A stretch of DNA of 64,000 bases from Sthenelais limicola (lineage: Eukaryota > Annelida > Polychaeta > Phyllodocida > Sigalionidae), in the NCBI GenBank assembly GCA_942159475.1, contig OW804102.1, positions 36,586,873-36,650,872 on the forward strand, given 5' to 3'. The position numbers and the translations under genes are program-made. Under the pieces are notes generated by a model. That model did no database searches and had not been told where the DNA came from. It worked only from the letters and a program-made list of their open reading frames with translations. Numbering within the stretch: position 1 is the first letter of the stretch; every line of letters starts with the position of its first letter. Positions 53,699-64,000 of this stretch are shown here, piece by piece.

Positions 53699-53936
53699 GG
53701 GTCAGATTTTTAGAAAATGTACAATTGGCAGTTCTACACATTTAAGAAATTCTGCTAAATTCTGCTGAAAAATGAAGAATATGGGGTACATCTGAGTATA
53801 TTTGGTATTATCACATTGATTTAAAGTATCAGTTCTGTTATGTTAAACAACATTTTGAAGCTTATTTTTGTCTTAAATGTGGGTTATTTGAGAGAATTGG
53901 TGAAGACAAATTGTCCATTTTCTGAAAATCTGACCC
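53699..53936 (+). mobile_element. MITE-A copy inserted at the end of MITE-G (CTTT duplication)
   Basis: GGGTCAGATTTTTAGAAAATG to TTTTCTGAAAATCTGACCC. CTTT on both sides. The left CTTT is made of the last bases of MITE-G, so MITE-A arrived second. Confidence 0.93.
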
Positions 53937-54888
53937 CTTTAGGCAACGGTGCCAAATCCTTCTTTTAATTTCGTTAGTGGACTTTATATCACTGACTAGT
54001 TGCTCTCGTGGATGACATCTTTTTCTTTTCACTTTTTTTTCACTTTCTATGGCATCTGTTATGCTGCAGCATAATGTCTTATGGTATAACATTAATTATG
54101 AAAGTCACATAAAATATTCGCGTTTTGTGGATAATGTTGATTGTCCTGAAATGTAATCCTTTTAGATATTGGTTAAGCCCGAGTCAAATTATTTCAAACA
54201 AAGCAGCTAAATAAAATGTCTCTGAAATATTATATTTTGGTATACTTTCTGGGTTAAATCCATGTGGTATGTCCATTAAAGTAACATTTCTTCGATAATG
54301 CCTTATGATATGCTTCTTGCAACCTTTTTTGACTATCCAAGATGGTTGCCATATTGTGCAGAGATTCAGAAATGGCAGATTAATCAATAATCAATAATCA
54401 ATATCCAATTTGATAGCAAGTCAAGAACTGCCAATAGCTCGCCCCAGGCAATCGATCTACCCAAAATAAGACCATAAACAAGAAACGGATTCTTTATGTA
54501 GGAAACGGTTAAAGTTCTTCAATAGAACCTTATGGTGCAAGCCAGCCAAGCCATGAATAACATCTCGTACATGTCTCGGGGGAACTAACGAGACTTGTGG
54601 CGTAAGGTCGGCCATTTGTAAAAAGGTCTCCACAATCTTTTTGGTGTGAGAGAGTTGAAGAGCCTGTGGCTGTTTGTCCCACGGCGCTCTAACTCCCTGG
54701 TGAATGACATTGAAAATATAACTTTGGGTATTGTTGATGGCCGGTCGTGCCAGCAAGAAAAGGGTGTGTGTGTAAGTATGCGTGTCACAGTGGGTGTGTG
54801 TGTGTGTGTGTTGGGTGGGGGTGGGGGTGGGGATTGGTAGAGTGTACATTTATTTGCATTCATACATCAATAAATCATTCTGGTAAAT
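53937..54888. other. No gene; GT-repeat
   Basis: A (GT)n/GGGGGTG tract lies at about 54764-54832, and overlapping frames there (54457-54863) are partly simple sequence. Residues such as HQGVRAPWDKQPQALQL have no domain I recognise. Confidence 0.4.
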
Positions 54889-55067
54889 GAGTAAGTAAGA
54901 TTGGTTACTTTACGCCCTTATCAACACATTATGGTTATATCAAGGGCGGGAGAGCTGAGAGGGAGGCAGTTTGTGATCATACCCAGGAAATAGAGATAGA
55001 GAAGAAGGGAGAGAGAGAGACAGAGAAAAAGAGACAGAAAGGCCCTTTATGGTCATACTCAGGACCA
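54889..55067 (-). mobile_element. SINE-F copy, reverse, single 3' domain
   Basis: Read in reverse: starts at TGGTCCTGAGTATGACCATAAAG, a pyrimidine tract, TGGGTATGATCACAAACTGCC, then one copy of the GATAAGGGCGTAAAG domain and a CTTACTTACTC tail. TTCTGGTAAAT (54878-54888) and TTCTGGAAAAT (55068-55078) flank it. Confidence 0.82.
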
Positions 55068-55104
55068 TTCTGGAAAATAGTATGTATACTTGTAAAGAGA
55101 TGCC

Positions 55105-55152
55105 AGTAATTGAATATTGCGCAATCTCGTCCAATAACAATATTCAATTACT
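55105..55152. repeat. Hairpin with 15-bp arms
   Basis: AGTAATTGAATATTG and CAATATTCAATTACT, with an 18-nt loop containing AATCTCGTCCAATAA, identical to 1546-1560. TAGTAATTGAATATT also occurs at about 1934. Confidence 0.8.
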
Positions 55153-56277
55153 AAAGTACCGAGTTCCATTCACTATATTTTATCATATGCCCCAATCATA
55201 GAAGAATATTGAAATATAAGACCTTGTTTTCGTCATAAAGTATAAAGCTAAAATAAAATCCAATTCGATTAATCGCACCTCTCACGTTGAATGCGCATAT
55301 CTAATGAAAAACAATTTGTTATCATTTCCCTCTGAGTACAGAAATACGTAGGGTACTAACATTATGTGAGTGTCTATATAGACAGACTTAAGATAATGAT
55401 AGTATAAGTAATATCGAATAGAATGTCTTAGATATTTACATTTCATTTTGATCAATTATATTCTACAGCAACATTTATTTTTACATAAATTCCTGGCAGC
55501 ATTGGGGATGTGTATTATATATGCTGAGCATATCAGAAACACTGACCAGAACATTTTAAAAAATAAATAAAAAGGAAATTGCCTGGATTGCAATTTATTT
55601 CCGTTAAAAAACAGAAATAATGAGAATCTCAAAATTTTGAGAAAGGAAATTCACCATTTTCACTTTGAAAATCTGGTTTGGGGTTCCCTACCCGCTCCCC
55701 CATCCCTCCCCCCCCCCCCCGCCCACCATACCAACACCTATGAGTTCCCTATTTGCTAGAGGTCAAATAATTTCAAAGGGAGAGTGAGACTTTTGTCCCT
55801 GTCGGAAGGTGGCAGGGTTTTGTTGGGTTGCGGAAGGAGGGGCGACCCCTAGTGAGTGCTCTAGGGTGTGGGCGGGGGCGGGGTCTAGAAGGGGAATCCC
55901 CAGAGGGATGGTTATTATATGGTTATTCTATAGACATTGTGACTGCCTGAAAGTGAGGTAATTGACTCGGACGTTAGATGTACTTGATTTGAGCGATAAA
56001 TTTATGATGTTTCCAAGTTTGGTATTTAAAATGACAAAAATGAAGTTCCTCTCATATTATTTAATGCAAAGAGCTTACGTTCAGTGATAACATATTGAAA
56101 TACTAAGAGCAGAATCAGAATAATCGGATAGAAAAATAGTTTCCCCGTTCATACCACGTCCAGGAGCCAGTTGCATAAGAATTTCTGACTTAGTTTTCCT
56201 TCCTTAGCTATTTGTTCTTGCTAAAGCAGCAAAATTTAATATTAGGGAAGGAGGTTGTTATACAGACAATGTTAATT
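55153..56277. other. No gene recognised
   Basis: AT-rich with a C tract near 55706-55721 and a G-rich stretch to 55890. Frames are short. CAGGAGCCAGTTGCATAAGAA near 56160 resembles the end of a MITE-type element, but no partner was seen. Confidence 0.35.
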
Positions 56278-56692
56278 TGTGATGTGTTTTAGGAAAATGA
56301 GTCGTAAGTCGAAAAATTATATTTTTTAAAGTGTTTATTTCACAAGATTGCTTTATTGGAATGTTCTGATTTTTGGAGAGTTTATCACTTATGGTTGTAT
56401 CAATCGATGTATCAAATTTCGGGACATTATATACAATATATCTTTTCGTTTTAAAGGTCCAAATATGGAGTATATTTAGTTAATTTGGTGGTTATTGCCT
56501 CCAAGAAATATCTTTTTGTCAAAAATAAAAACATCAAACTTAAAATCTAGAAATACTTATTGGATTATTAGACTGTTTACTATCATTAGAATCTTTTCAA
56601 ATATAATGATATCTCAAAAAAAAAATATATATAATGATATCTCAAAATCCATTTTTTGTGACTTGTGACTCAGTTCCCTGAAACAGATCACA
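56278..56692 (-). mobile_element. MITE-C copy, near full length
   Basis: TGTGATGTGTTTTAGGAAAATG at the left and CTGTGACTCAGTTCCCTG-type right end to AACAGATCACA. 415 bp. A short duplication of ATAATGATATCTCAAAA lies at about 56605-56646. Confidence 0.87.
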
Positions 56693-56857
56693 TATATATT
56701 CCTGCAGTAGATAATCCAACCTAAGCAAGGAAACATCGCTTAGCAAGGAACATGTTGCATCCCCAGAATTATGTAACATACAAATTTGTTTCTCTTGATT
56801 ATTACCAAATTTCCCGACCCCGGTCGATATGAAATAATTAATCTACTGCTTTTCTAC

Positions 56858-57020
56858 TTTTAGATGGATTGGAAAAGAACGGCACAAAAAGTAAAAAGAT
56901 CTTTAGAATTTTACCAATGTTACTTTTGATAGAGCGCAGTCCTCTAGCAACAAATCAACCAGACAGAAATCCACCAAATGACTTTTAGATTGATTGGAAA
57001 CGAACGCAACAACACATATA
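56858..57020 (-). mobile_element. Two adjacent MITE-E fragments
   Basis: TTTTAGATGGATTGGAAAAGAACGG (about 56869) and TTTTAGATTGATTGGAAACGAACGC (about 56982) are the same part of the family, so two partial copies lie in tandem. Confidence 0.6.
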
Positions 57021-57424
57021 CACTCTATTTGAGATCTACTTGGAGCGGTTCGCCGTAGGGTTACTTACCATTGGGTCGCTTTGATGTTTACTTTAAGTAC
57101 TAGGTCTTAAACAGAGTGTAGAAATCTGTAGTTTAAACAAACATAGTATCAGTTCTGAGGAGGGGGGGGGGACTTAAAAGCAAAAACGATCTCAAATATT
57201 AAAGAAAAAATATGTCGTCCCTCAGAAGAGTGTATAGGATATTGTATGTACCATATTAACGTCAACGCCAATGAGTGTGAAACATGAATAATATTATTAC
57301 TGTTATTTTATTGTTATTATCTCTGAATATCGAACAGATTTGGAGTGAAACATGTCACACCTGTTCTGCTCTGTTCTATATTCTATTTTGTATTATTATT
57401 TTTTTACTTGATTAATGTACTAGA
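57021..57424. other. No gene recognised
   Basis: AT-rich with a short G run near 57160. Confidence 0.3.
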
Positions 57425-57575
57425 CGTCTACATATAGATAACTGTCCTGTAAAGCAAAGGTAACGGCCGGAAGAGTTGGGACTCTCCCAGAGGCCTGTCG
57501 ACCTTTTTGTCTATACCTCATGTACCGCTTAGACAAATAAAAAAATATTCTATTCTATTCTATTCTTATAGAGAG
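57425..57575 (+). mobile_element. LINE 3' end with (ATTCT)n tail
   Basis: GAGTTGGGACTCTCCC, CTGTCGACCTTTTTGTC, CAAATAAAAAAATATTCTATTCTATTCTATTC. It shares GTCGACCTTTTTGTC with 4618-4633. 5'-truncated. Confidence 0.55.
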
Positions 57576-57756
57576 GCATTTAGAGCAAGGGTTAAATTGC
57601 AGCTGCTATCATACTACATGTATAGTATGTCTTTTGGCGGGAAAAATGACAATTTGACATGTAGCAGACGACCTTCGATGCGTCATTGTTTAGGCGCTCT
57701 AAGTGCTATGATGGATTCCAGGCCTCGCCATACACTTTCTTTTATAGAACGTAAAA

Positions 57757-57991
57757 GGGTCGGATTTTCAGAAAATGTACAATTCACCTTCACAAATACT
57801 CGCAAATAACCCATATTTAAGACAGAAATAAGCTTCAAAATGCAGTTTAACATAACAGAACTGATACTTTAAATCAATGCCATACCAAATATACTCAGAT
57901 ATACCCGGTATTCACAATTTTTCAGCCTAATTTAGCAGAATTTCCTAAATGTGTAGAGCTGCCAATTATACATTTTCTGAAAATCTGACCC
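57757..57991 (-). mobile_element. MITE-A copy with AAAA duplication
   Basis: GGGTCGGATTTTCAGAAAATG to TTTTCTGAAAATCTGACCC, 235 bp, AAAA on both sides. Second subfamily. Confidence 0.95.
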
Positions 57992-58524
57992 AAAATGTGT
58001 CTTGCGTGAGATGTATAATAAGTAGACTTCCCTCAATTAGTAACGGGGGGCAGGTTTCGACTCCATTATTCTCAAGCTTTATTGGTTGACTACACGTCCA
58101 AATAATCCACACAATTCCCTTACATATGAAATACTAATTGGTGTGTATACTATATGGGTCAGATTATAAAGTCTGCTCTATATTAAAGCATGCTCTGTTG
58201 AGAGCAGGAGATGTTTTACCTTCTCCATCCTCTTACCCACTTTACCCACTGAAGTGCTGAGAAATATCTGCTAATATCGTAACTCAAAATGACTAAAAAA
58301 AACCTGGGCTGCTCTGGCTAGACTTTCATAATTGACGATTAACAGATGCATAAATGGCGACCACTACACTTGACATCATAAGTTACACTTTTTGATTCAT
58401 CACCAACATCCTCTCTGTTACCCTGCTTCTCTCTGGGACGAATCATCATAAAAATGTACAATTTGAATTTACCCACCCAAGATATCATTGACAATCATAA
58501 ACTAAGGTTTTTTAAAACTCATTT
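57992..58524. other. No gene; MITE-A end scrap
   Basis: TATATGGGTCAGATTATAAAG (about 58151-58171) is a MITE-A left end without a body. The rest is unremarkable. Confidence 0.4.
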
Positions 58525-58745
58525 CAGTCTAGGCTCAAAGATGAGAGAGTCCCTTAATTCAAACTGAGGGAAAGCCTCTCGCTCCAAACCGCCAAGTGCC
58601 ATTATAATTCCATTAGGACCGCAACATGTCATTACAATCCCACTTGGACGCCTAGTCCTGGGCCAGACAAAGCCATTAGCACAGTAGGCGTCCAATCACC
58701 AACACACCATTCTTATCTGATCTGAGAGGCTTTGAGCCTAGAGTG
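58525..58745 (-). mobile_element. MITE-B copy with ATTT duplication
   Basis: CAGTCTAGGCTCAAAGATGAG to GAGGCTTTGAGCCTAGAGTG. ATTT at 58521-58524 and 58746-58749. Confidence 0.93.
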
Positions 58746-58928
58746 ATTTCTTCATATCATTGTTTGTTCTGACTGTCCTTGTTTAATGTCAAAAATAATG
58801 ATAATAATCACAAGAACCTGTAAACCTAACTAATGATGATATTGTGTACGTTCCTCGAGGAAGAGTTGCTTTCAAGCAGTTGAATATCCTAAGTTTATGT
58901 TATATCAGTCACCTTCACCTGTCATTCT

Positions 58929-59142
58929 CAGTCTAGGCCTAAACCCTCAGATCAGATAAGTATGGTATGTCACTGATTGGACGCCTACTTCGCTAATCCG
59001 TTTCCTGGCCTAGGAGTAGGCATTCTAATGGGATTATAATGACATTTTGCGGTCTTAAAAGAATTATACTGGCACTATGCGGTTTGAGGCGAGAGGCCTT
59101 CCCTCCGTTTGAAGGGACTCTCTTATATATGGGCCTAGACTG
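58929..59142 (+). mobile_element. MITE-B copy, opposite orientation
   Basis: CAGTCTAGGCCTAAACCCTC to TATGGGCCTAGACTG, flanks TTCT and CTCT. With the previous copy it forms an inverted pair 183 bp apart. Confidence 0.92.
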
Positions 59143-59317
59143 CTCTACTATATTACTTCTTGAAAGGGTTTTTACATGTTGACAAGGCTGTCAAAGTTCT
59201 TTCATTTCTTGTCGCTAATATCTTGAGTTCCTTTTGAGACATTTCAAATGAATGAAATATAGTAGATAAGAGCTAAACATCCCGGATCATACAAAGGATG
59301 CATGGAAAGAAATGCAT

Positions 59318-59555
59318 GGGTCAAACCTTGTTCAAATGTATAATTGACGGCTCTACACATTTATAAAAAAGTTGTTGAATGAAGTTGACAAATGATAAAT
59401 ACTAGCTATATCTGAGTATATTTGGTATTGCGTTTATTCAAAAAAAAATTCTAGTTATGTTGAACTGTATTTTAAACTTCCATTTTTGTGTTAAATTTGT
59501 TTATTTGGGAGAATTTGTGAAGGCGAATTGTACATTTTCTGGCGCCCTGATCCCC
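59318..59555 (+). mobile_element. Degenerate MITE-A copy
   Basis: GGGTCAAACCTTGTTCAAATG to ATTTTCTGGCGCCCTGATCCCC. Interior GTTGAACTGTATTTTAAACTTC. Confidence 0.82.
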
Positions 59556-59563
59556 CACCATCT

Positions 59564-59790
59564 GGGTCAGAATTTTAGAAAATGTACAATTCAACTTCGC
59601 GAATCTTCTCAAATAACCCAAATTTCAGACGAAAATAAACTTCAAAATACAGTTCAATCTAACCAACCGGATTGCTGGCGTCAATGGAATGCCAAATATA
59701 TTTGAATTTACCTATTATTGGCCAAATTGCAGCCTATTTTAGCAGAATTTACTAAATGTGTACCGCTGCCAATTGTGCATTTTCTGAACC
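59564..59790 (-). mobile_element. MITE-A copy with ATCT duplication
   Basis: GGGTCAGAATTTTAGAAAATG to GCATTTTCTGAACC. The last few bases are shortened, yet ATCT flanks it on both sides. It lies 9 bp from the previous copy in opposite orientation. Confidence 0.92.
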
Positions 59791-59799
59791 ATCTAGGCA

Positions 59800-60110
59800 G
59801 CAGTCATACTAAGTACCAGCCATAACCAGTCTACATTGTCTCCTCTCATGACTCTCCATCCGGGCCACTACCACCGGAAGTACTACCCGGCAGTGAATGA
59901 TCAATATTTGCCTTCATCTTAATAAGAAACATAAGAAGTCTGCCAACTCCTTTGGGCCACCATAACATCTCTTTTTCTCCATTTCTCTTGTCCTTTCTCG
60001 CTTTTTCCCTGTTGCATCCACCATTGTGGCGCGTTCCTCTCTCCCCCCAATCAATACACTTGTCAGCGCGCAAAATTAATTCCATTTAAAGGCCCGCACA
60101 CAGTTGGAAT
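59800..60110. promoter_or_regulatory. Weak candidate regulatory island
   Basis: Repeat-free block with CCATTGTGGCGCG near 60020 and GCGCGCAAAATTAATTCC near 60066. Less motif-dense than the others. The 79-codon minus-strand frame has no domain. Confidence 0.2.
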
Positions 60111-60300
60111 CCTTTAATGCTAAAAAGGTGCTCTGATTTACATTAAGTCGAGCAACTCAGAAATGTTCATTACAAGTTACATGTTCATTTGCATGTAAAT
60201 TGAACAATAATGGTAATACAGCATGACTGGCCCACATCATCTGCCTTAAGGGGGACTGAAGAAAAGAAAGGGTGTTTTCACAATTGCCAAACTCACAACA

Positions 60301-60536
60301 GGGTCAGATTTTCAGAAAATGTACAATTCACCTACACCAATCGTCTCAAATAACCCATATTTAAGACAAAAATGAGCTTCAAAATACAGTTTATTCATAA
60401 TCAAACATATTGCTAGAATTAATGCAATGCCGAATATACTCGAATTTACCAAGTATTGACCAAATTGCAGCCTAATTTAGTAGAATTAACCAAATGTGTA
60501 TAGCTGACAATTGTACATGATCTGAAAATGTGACCC
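60301..60536 (-). mobile_element. MITE-A copy
   Basis: GGGTCAGATTTTCAGAAAATG to CATGATCTGAAAATGTGACCC. Flanks AACA and CACT do not match, so one border may have changed. Confidence 0.92.
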
Positions 60537-60610
60537 CACTGCTTGACTCATGCGCGTCTTAATGCGATCTTGCATAAACGCGCACGCCTTATTAATGCAA
60601 TATTGCATTG

Positions 60611-60842
60611 GGGCCAAGTTTTCAGAAAATGTCCAATTGACCTTCACCAATCCCCTCAAATAAACTCAATTCAAGACGAAAATCAGGTTAAAAATACAGT
60701 TCAACTTAGCCAGACAGGTTTACTTAATGAATACAATTCAGAATACACAGTAATTGTCAGTATTTATCATTTTTACTCTAATTTAGCAGAATTTGAGAGA
60801 TGAGTAGAACTGTAGATTGTGCATTTTCTGAAAACCTGACCC
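60611..60842 (-). mobile_element. MITE-A copy with ATTG duplication
   Basis: GGGCCAAGTTTTCAGAAAATG to TTTTCTGAAAACCTGACCC, ATTG on both sides. Third interior variant (ATTCAGAATACACAGTAATTG). Confidence 0.93.
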
Positions 60843-61280
60843 ATTGAGACATTTCGCAATAAGGACACATGACAATGGAGCTTGGGAAACCACAAGAAAG
60901 GGGTTGCTCGGTGTGAGTGTGATTCAATTTTCTACAGAGGTGGCAACATAAACATGTATCCACCGCAAAAATGAAATTAATTTTGTAATTTCATTTTACG
61001 AACCACATTTAATCCATGGAAGAAAATAGTCTCCGTATAAAATGTTATATAAGAGTTTGATGATATTTTCTGTCACATTAGATGATGGGCATTTTCCTTA
61101 TTTCATTTTTATTTGAGAAGTCATTTTGTAAATCGGTCCCTTTGAATTTTCCCTTAGTAATGAATCTGCCACTCAAAACTCATGCTCTGCTCGGATGCGA
61201 GCAATAACGTTATTAAAAGTATGTCAAATAAAAATGACTCTTAGATATTATGACAGCCTCAGATTGGGGCAGCGTTATAT
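60843..61280. other. No gene recognised
   Basis: AAATGAAATTAATTTTGTAATTTCATTT near 60969 is a small AT palindrome. No coding sign. Confidence 0.35.
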
Positions 61281-61515
61281 GGGTCAGATTTTCAGAAAAT
61301 GTACAATTGGCAGCTCTACACATTTATGAAATTCCATAAATTAGGGTGAAAAATGAAGAATATACTGGGTATATCTGAATATATTTGGTATCGCATTGAT
61401 TTAAAGTATTAGTTCTGTTCTGTTAAAATGCATTTTGAAGCTCATTTTCGTCTTAAATGTTGGTTATATGAGAGGATTGGTGAAGGTGAATTGTACATTT
61501 TCTGGAAATCTGACC
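61281..61515 (+). mobile_element. MITE-A copy with ATAT duplication
   Basis: GGGTCAGATTTTCAGAAAATG to TTTTCTGGAAATCTGACC, ATAT on both sides. Second subfamily. Confidence 0.94.
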
Positions 61516-62557
61516 ATATATAGTTATGGGTATTGATCTGAAAGACATTTTAAAAGTGATTAATATATCTGTGACTATGCTTTGTACTTGACACTGTAGG
61601 TACTTACAAATCAGTGATGGAGTGGCAGAGTATACGAGTAAAGAATGGAGTATGTCAAACCTGGCATTGGGCATTTTGACATAAATGTAATCTACTTAAA
61701 TTGAATAGTGAACCTTAGAATCATAACACGAGGGCTTGAACACCTTCTAAATGGAGAGAAGAGACTCTCTGATGTCTGTGAATTTCACAGCAATAAAAGA
61801 CTATAATACATCGAGGAATAATAGTTTTCTTTAAGGAATCTCTGAGATAATTTTGCCCACGAAGTAAACATCGAATTGCTGCTTCTGGAATTATTCCACT
61901 CAAGAAGACATAAAACATTTGGAGTAGAATTCCAAAAAATCGTCTTCGATGGGAGAAGAGAGAAAAAGACTAAAAAGCGGAAATGAATAGCCTAAAGATG
62001 AAGTATTTTTACCGGTTTAATACAAAGGGCATTTTGTCGACCGGGAAAGATATTCACAAATAGTGTATAGAACCAACAAACGTTGCAACAAAGCAGTTCT
62101 TTCTGGTGCTAAAGAAGCACATATTGCTTCAAGCTACACACTCTTAAAAGTCAAGATTCTTTGAGAGAACTCCATGACACTCAGAGTTTAAAAATCAACC
62201 CCAAATTTTCGTCCTTTTCAAAAACAAAAAAAAACAACCAAATTTTCGTTGAAAGATGCAATTTTGTGGTCTTTTTTTGCCCAGCCAATCCGAGAGACAC
62301 CAACAGAGAATATTATAATATCATAACAAAATCAAACTTAAAAAATCCATGATTTCGTGAAAAAATGAATTCGTGAAAAATCAGTGAATTCGTGACAAAT
62401 ATTACCGGAATTGAAGGAAACAACAATTTCTCATCATTTTCAGTAATCAACATTAAACTTTCAGTAAAATGTAACATTCTAAGGATCAAACACAAACATA
62501 TTTCAAAACAAAATTTGGTCGATTTCTTTTCTCGCTTTACACCTCTGAAAGATATAT
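61516..62557. other. No gene recognised
   Basis: One kilobase without a family match. GAATTCGTGAAAAA/GAATTCGTGACAAA is repeated near 62366-62399. Frames are 63-95 codons and partly run into the next MITE-A. Confidence 0.35.
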
Positions 62558-62792
62558 GGGTCAGATTTTCAGAAAATGTACAATTGGCAGCTGTAAACAT
62601 TTGGTAAATTGTGGTAAATTAGGCTGCTGTTTGGCCAATACGAGGTAAATTTGAGAATATTTAGCATTGCATTGATTCTAGCAATCTGTTTGGTTAGGTT
62701 GAACTGTATTTTGAACTTTATTTCCGTCTGAAATTTGGGTTATTTGAGAGGAATGGAGAAGGTGAATTGTACATTTTCTAAAAATATGACCC
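62558..62792 (+). mobile_element. MITE-A copy with ATAT duplication
   Basis: GGGTCAGATTTTCAGAAAATG to TTTTCTAAAAATATGACCC, 235 bp, first subfamily. Confidence 0.95.
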
Positions 62793-62839
62793 ATATATTT
62801 CTTTATAGAATTTTGCACATGGTTAATTCCTACTCCCAC

Positions 62840-63200
62840 TCTTCATTGTCTTCTTCTTCAAGGTCCCTTGTAAAATCCTTCCTGGAACCTCCCGTTCTAG
62901 GAGTGTGGCCAATAAAGGGCTGCCAATCAGCACCCGCCCTAAAGAACTTATGCAAATTTCCATGAAGAAATCTTGCGACCCCCGCAGCCATGATCCCCCC
63001 GCGTCTGTTTTAATTAGGTCGGAGGTCAAAGGTTAAGTGACTTCATCAAATTTTATAATAAAATTTGTTTCAATTAAAGCTGTCGGTTTTGGTGATGACG
63101 TTCTGATGAGCATGCGCAAAGATGAGTCATTCAGTGGGCCTTGCTTTCTCAGCCAATCAGAATTGATCCCTGCATTTACTGCTGAATACCGGAATTGAGC
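62840..63200. promoter_or_regulatory. Candidate regulatory island (octamer, DR1, CCAAT, AP-1)
   Basis: Repeat-free. Motifs: CCAAT at about 62909, 62923 and 63153; a perfect octamer ATGCAAAT (62950-62957); DR1 AGGTCAAAGGTTA (63023-63035) next to TTTTAATTAGG; TGACGTT near 63096; and an AP-1 site TGAGTCA (63123-63129). Octamer, DR1 and CCAAT words also occur together at 23700-24070. Motif-based inference only. Confidence 0.35.
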
Positions 63201-64000
63201 TCAAATCAGTTTCATTTAATTAGTTGGGAATTAATGTGAGTTTAATTACCAGTGTATGAAGCTCTTTCTGATAAAACATTTGCGGGTTTAAGATGCACTC
63301 ATGGTACTATTGCATTATTTGTATGAGTAAAGGGCAAAACCTATTGTTATTTGAAATGCAAATCTGAATTTTTAAATTGATTTAGACCCGTATTGCTAAC
63401 GACCGGGTCTCGATATTTTGACAAACACAGATTTTTCATCGGAATCAGAAAGATTGTGACATACAATATTGAAGAATCCAAATAACAAGAATTCATCAAA
63501 TTATTAAAACACAGAAAAAGTTACTTTTCCCAAAAGAAGTGAAGCGAAAACTGATTTTCATAAGAACATTCTGTGAAGTCAAACGGAATGAAACTTACAT
63601 TTGATTGTTCCTATTTCATGATGAAATGTGATTTGTCTGACTGAAAACCAATATATTTAATCCTATAGCTAGCTTTTGTTATACCTCTATTTTAATATCA
63701 CACACTGCACAGTCCTGTTTCACAAAACAAATCCTTACTTAAAACGTTCCTTTCTAAACTATTTTCCCCTCAAACAAGTACTGCGGTATAGAGATGACTA
63801 CAGTGGGGATAAAACCCCCATTCCATTTAGACTTGACTCCACTGACGTCGTTGCGGTTGCATTCTGCAGTGCATTCTCAATATGAATATAATTGGACACA
63901 GATGGAGCTGGTCAGAGGAGAGTCTTGATAGGTACAACATAGGCTCTTGATAATAATTATTATATATTGCAATACCTAGCAAGCAGCATATCAGCCGCAA
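63201..64000. other. No gene recognised; MITE-L end scrap
   Basis: TCCTGTTTCACAAAACAAATCCTTA (about 63713-63737) resembles a MITE-L end. The 69-codon frame at 63676 has no domain. The rest is AT-rich. Confidence 0.35.

Noticed and set aside
58040..58075. Box-B-like GGTTTCGACTCC suggesting a tRNA or tRNA-SINE
   Set aside because: No box A at proper distance and no cloverleaf.

Overview
The window looks like animal nuclear DNA, probably from a marine invertebrate. It is AT-rich and full of decayed transposable elements, microsatellites and homopolymer tracts, and it has no compact operons or long open frames. An echinoderm or other invertebrate deuterostome would fit: there are many AGGCCT-type motifs at about 3.8-4.2 kb, abundant short inverted-repeat elements and CR1-like LINE tails. 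This placement is inference; no host protein-coding exon was found that could fix the taxon.

The only intact gene I can support is a tRNA-Gly(GCC) at 2837-2907, with a Pol III stop right behind it. The protein-coding traces are relics of mobile elements. One is a 3.8-kb DNA transposon (11013-14822) with long, internally repeated inverted arms and a frameshifted minus-strand pseudogene. That pseudogene belongs to a poorly characterised cysteine-rich mobile-element protein family. The other is the C-terminal tail of a LINE ORF2 at 30272-30480.

Most of the rest is short non-autonomous elements, which I sort into families by comparing copies inside the window. MITE-A is about 235 bp with GGGTCAG ends and 4-bp target duplications; about 30 copies or fragments lie across the window. 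MITE-B is about 213-224 bp with CAGTCTAGG ends and also 4-bp duplications. MITE-C is about 400 bp with a TIR holding GAGTCACAAGTCGC. MITE-D is about 350 bp with CAATAGGGGA ends and a YY1-like plus octamer-like end. MITE-E is about 350 bp with TTAAAGCTGCA ends. Single or low-copy families are G, H, I, J, K, L, M and N. SINE-F is a retroposon with a fixed 5' end and 11-12-bp target duplications. Several elements are nested, which gives a relative order of insertion.

Between the repeats lie a few islands that no repeat family explains and that are rich in transcription-factor-like motifs (23.7-24.07, 28.04-28.5, 33.9-34.25, 49.6-49.99, 59.8-60.1 and 62.84-63.2 kb). They carry CRE, octamer, DR1, CCAAT, X-box or T-box-like words. 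The simplest reading is a gene-poor intergenic region or large intron with candidate cis-regulatory elements, heavily loaded with MITEs. All family names here are local labels, and boundaries are read by eye.
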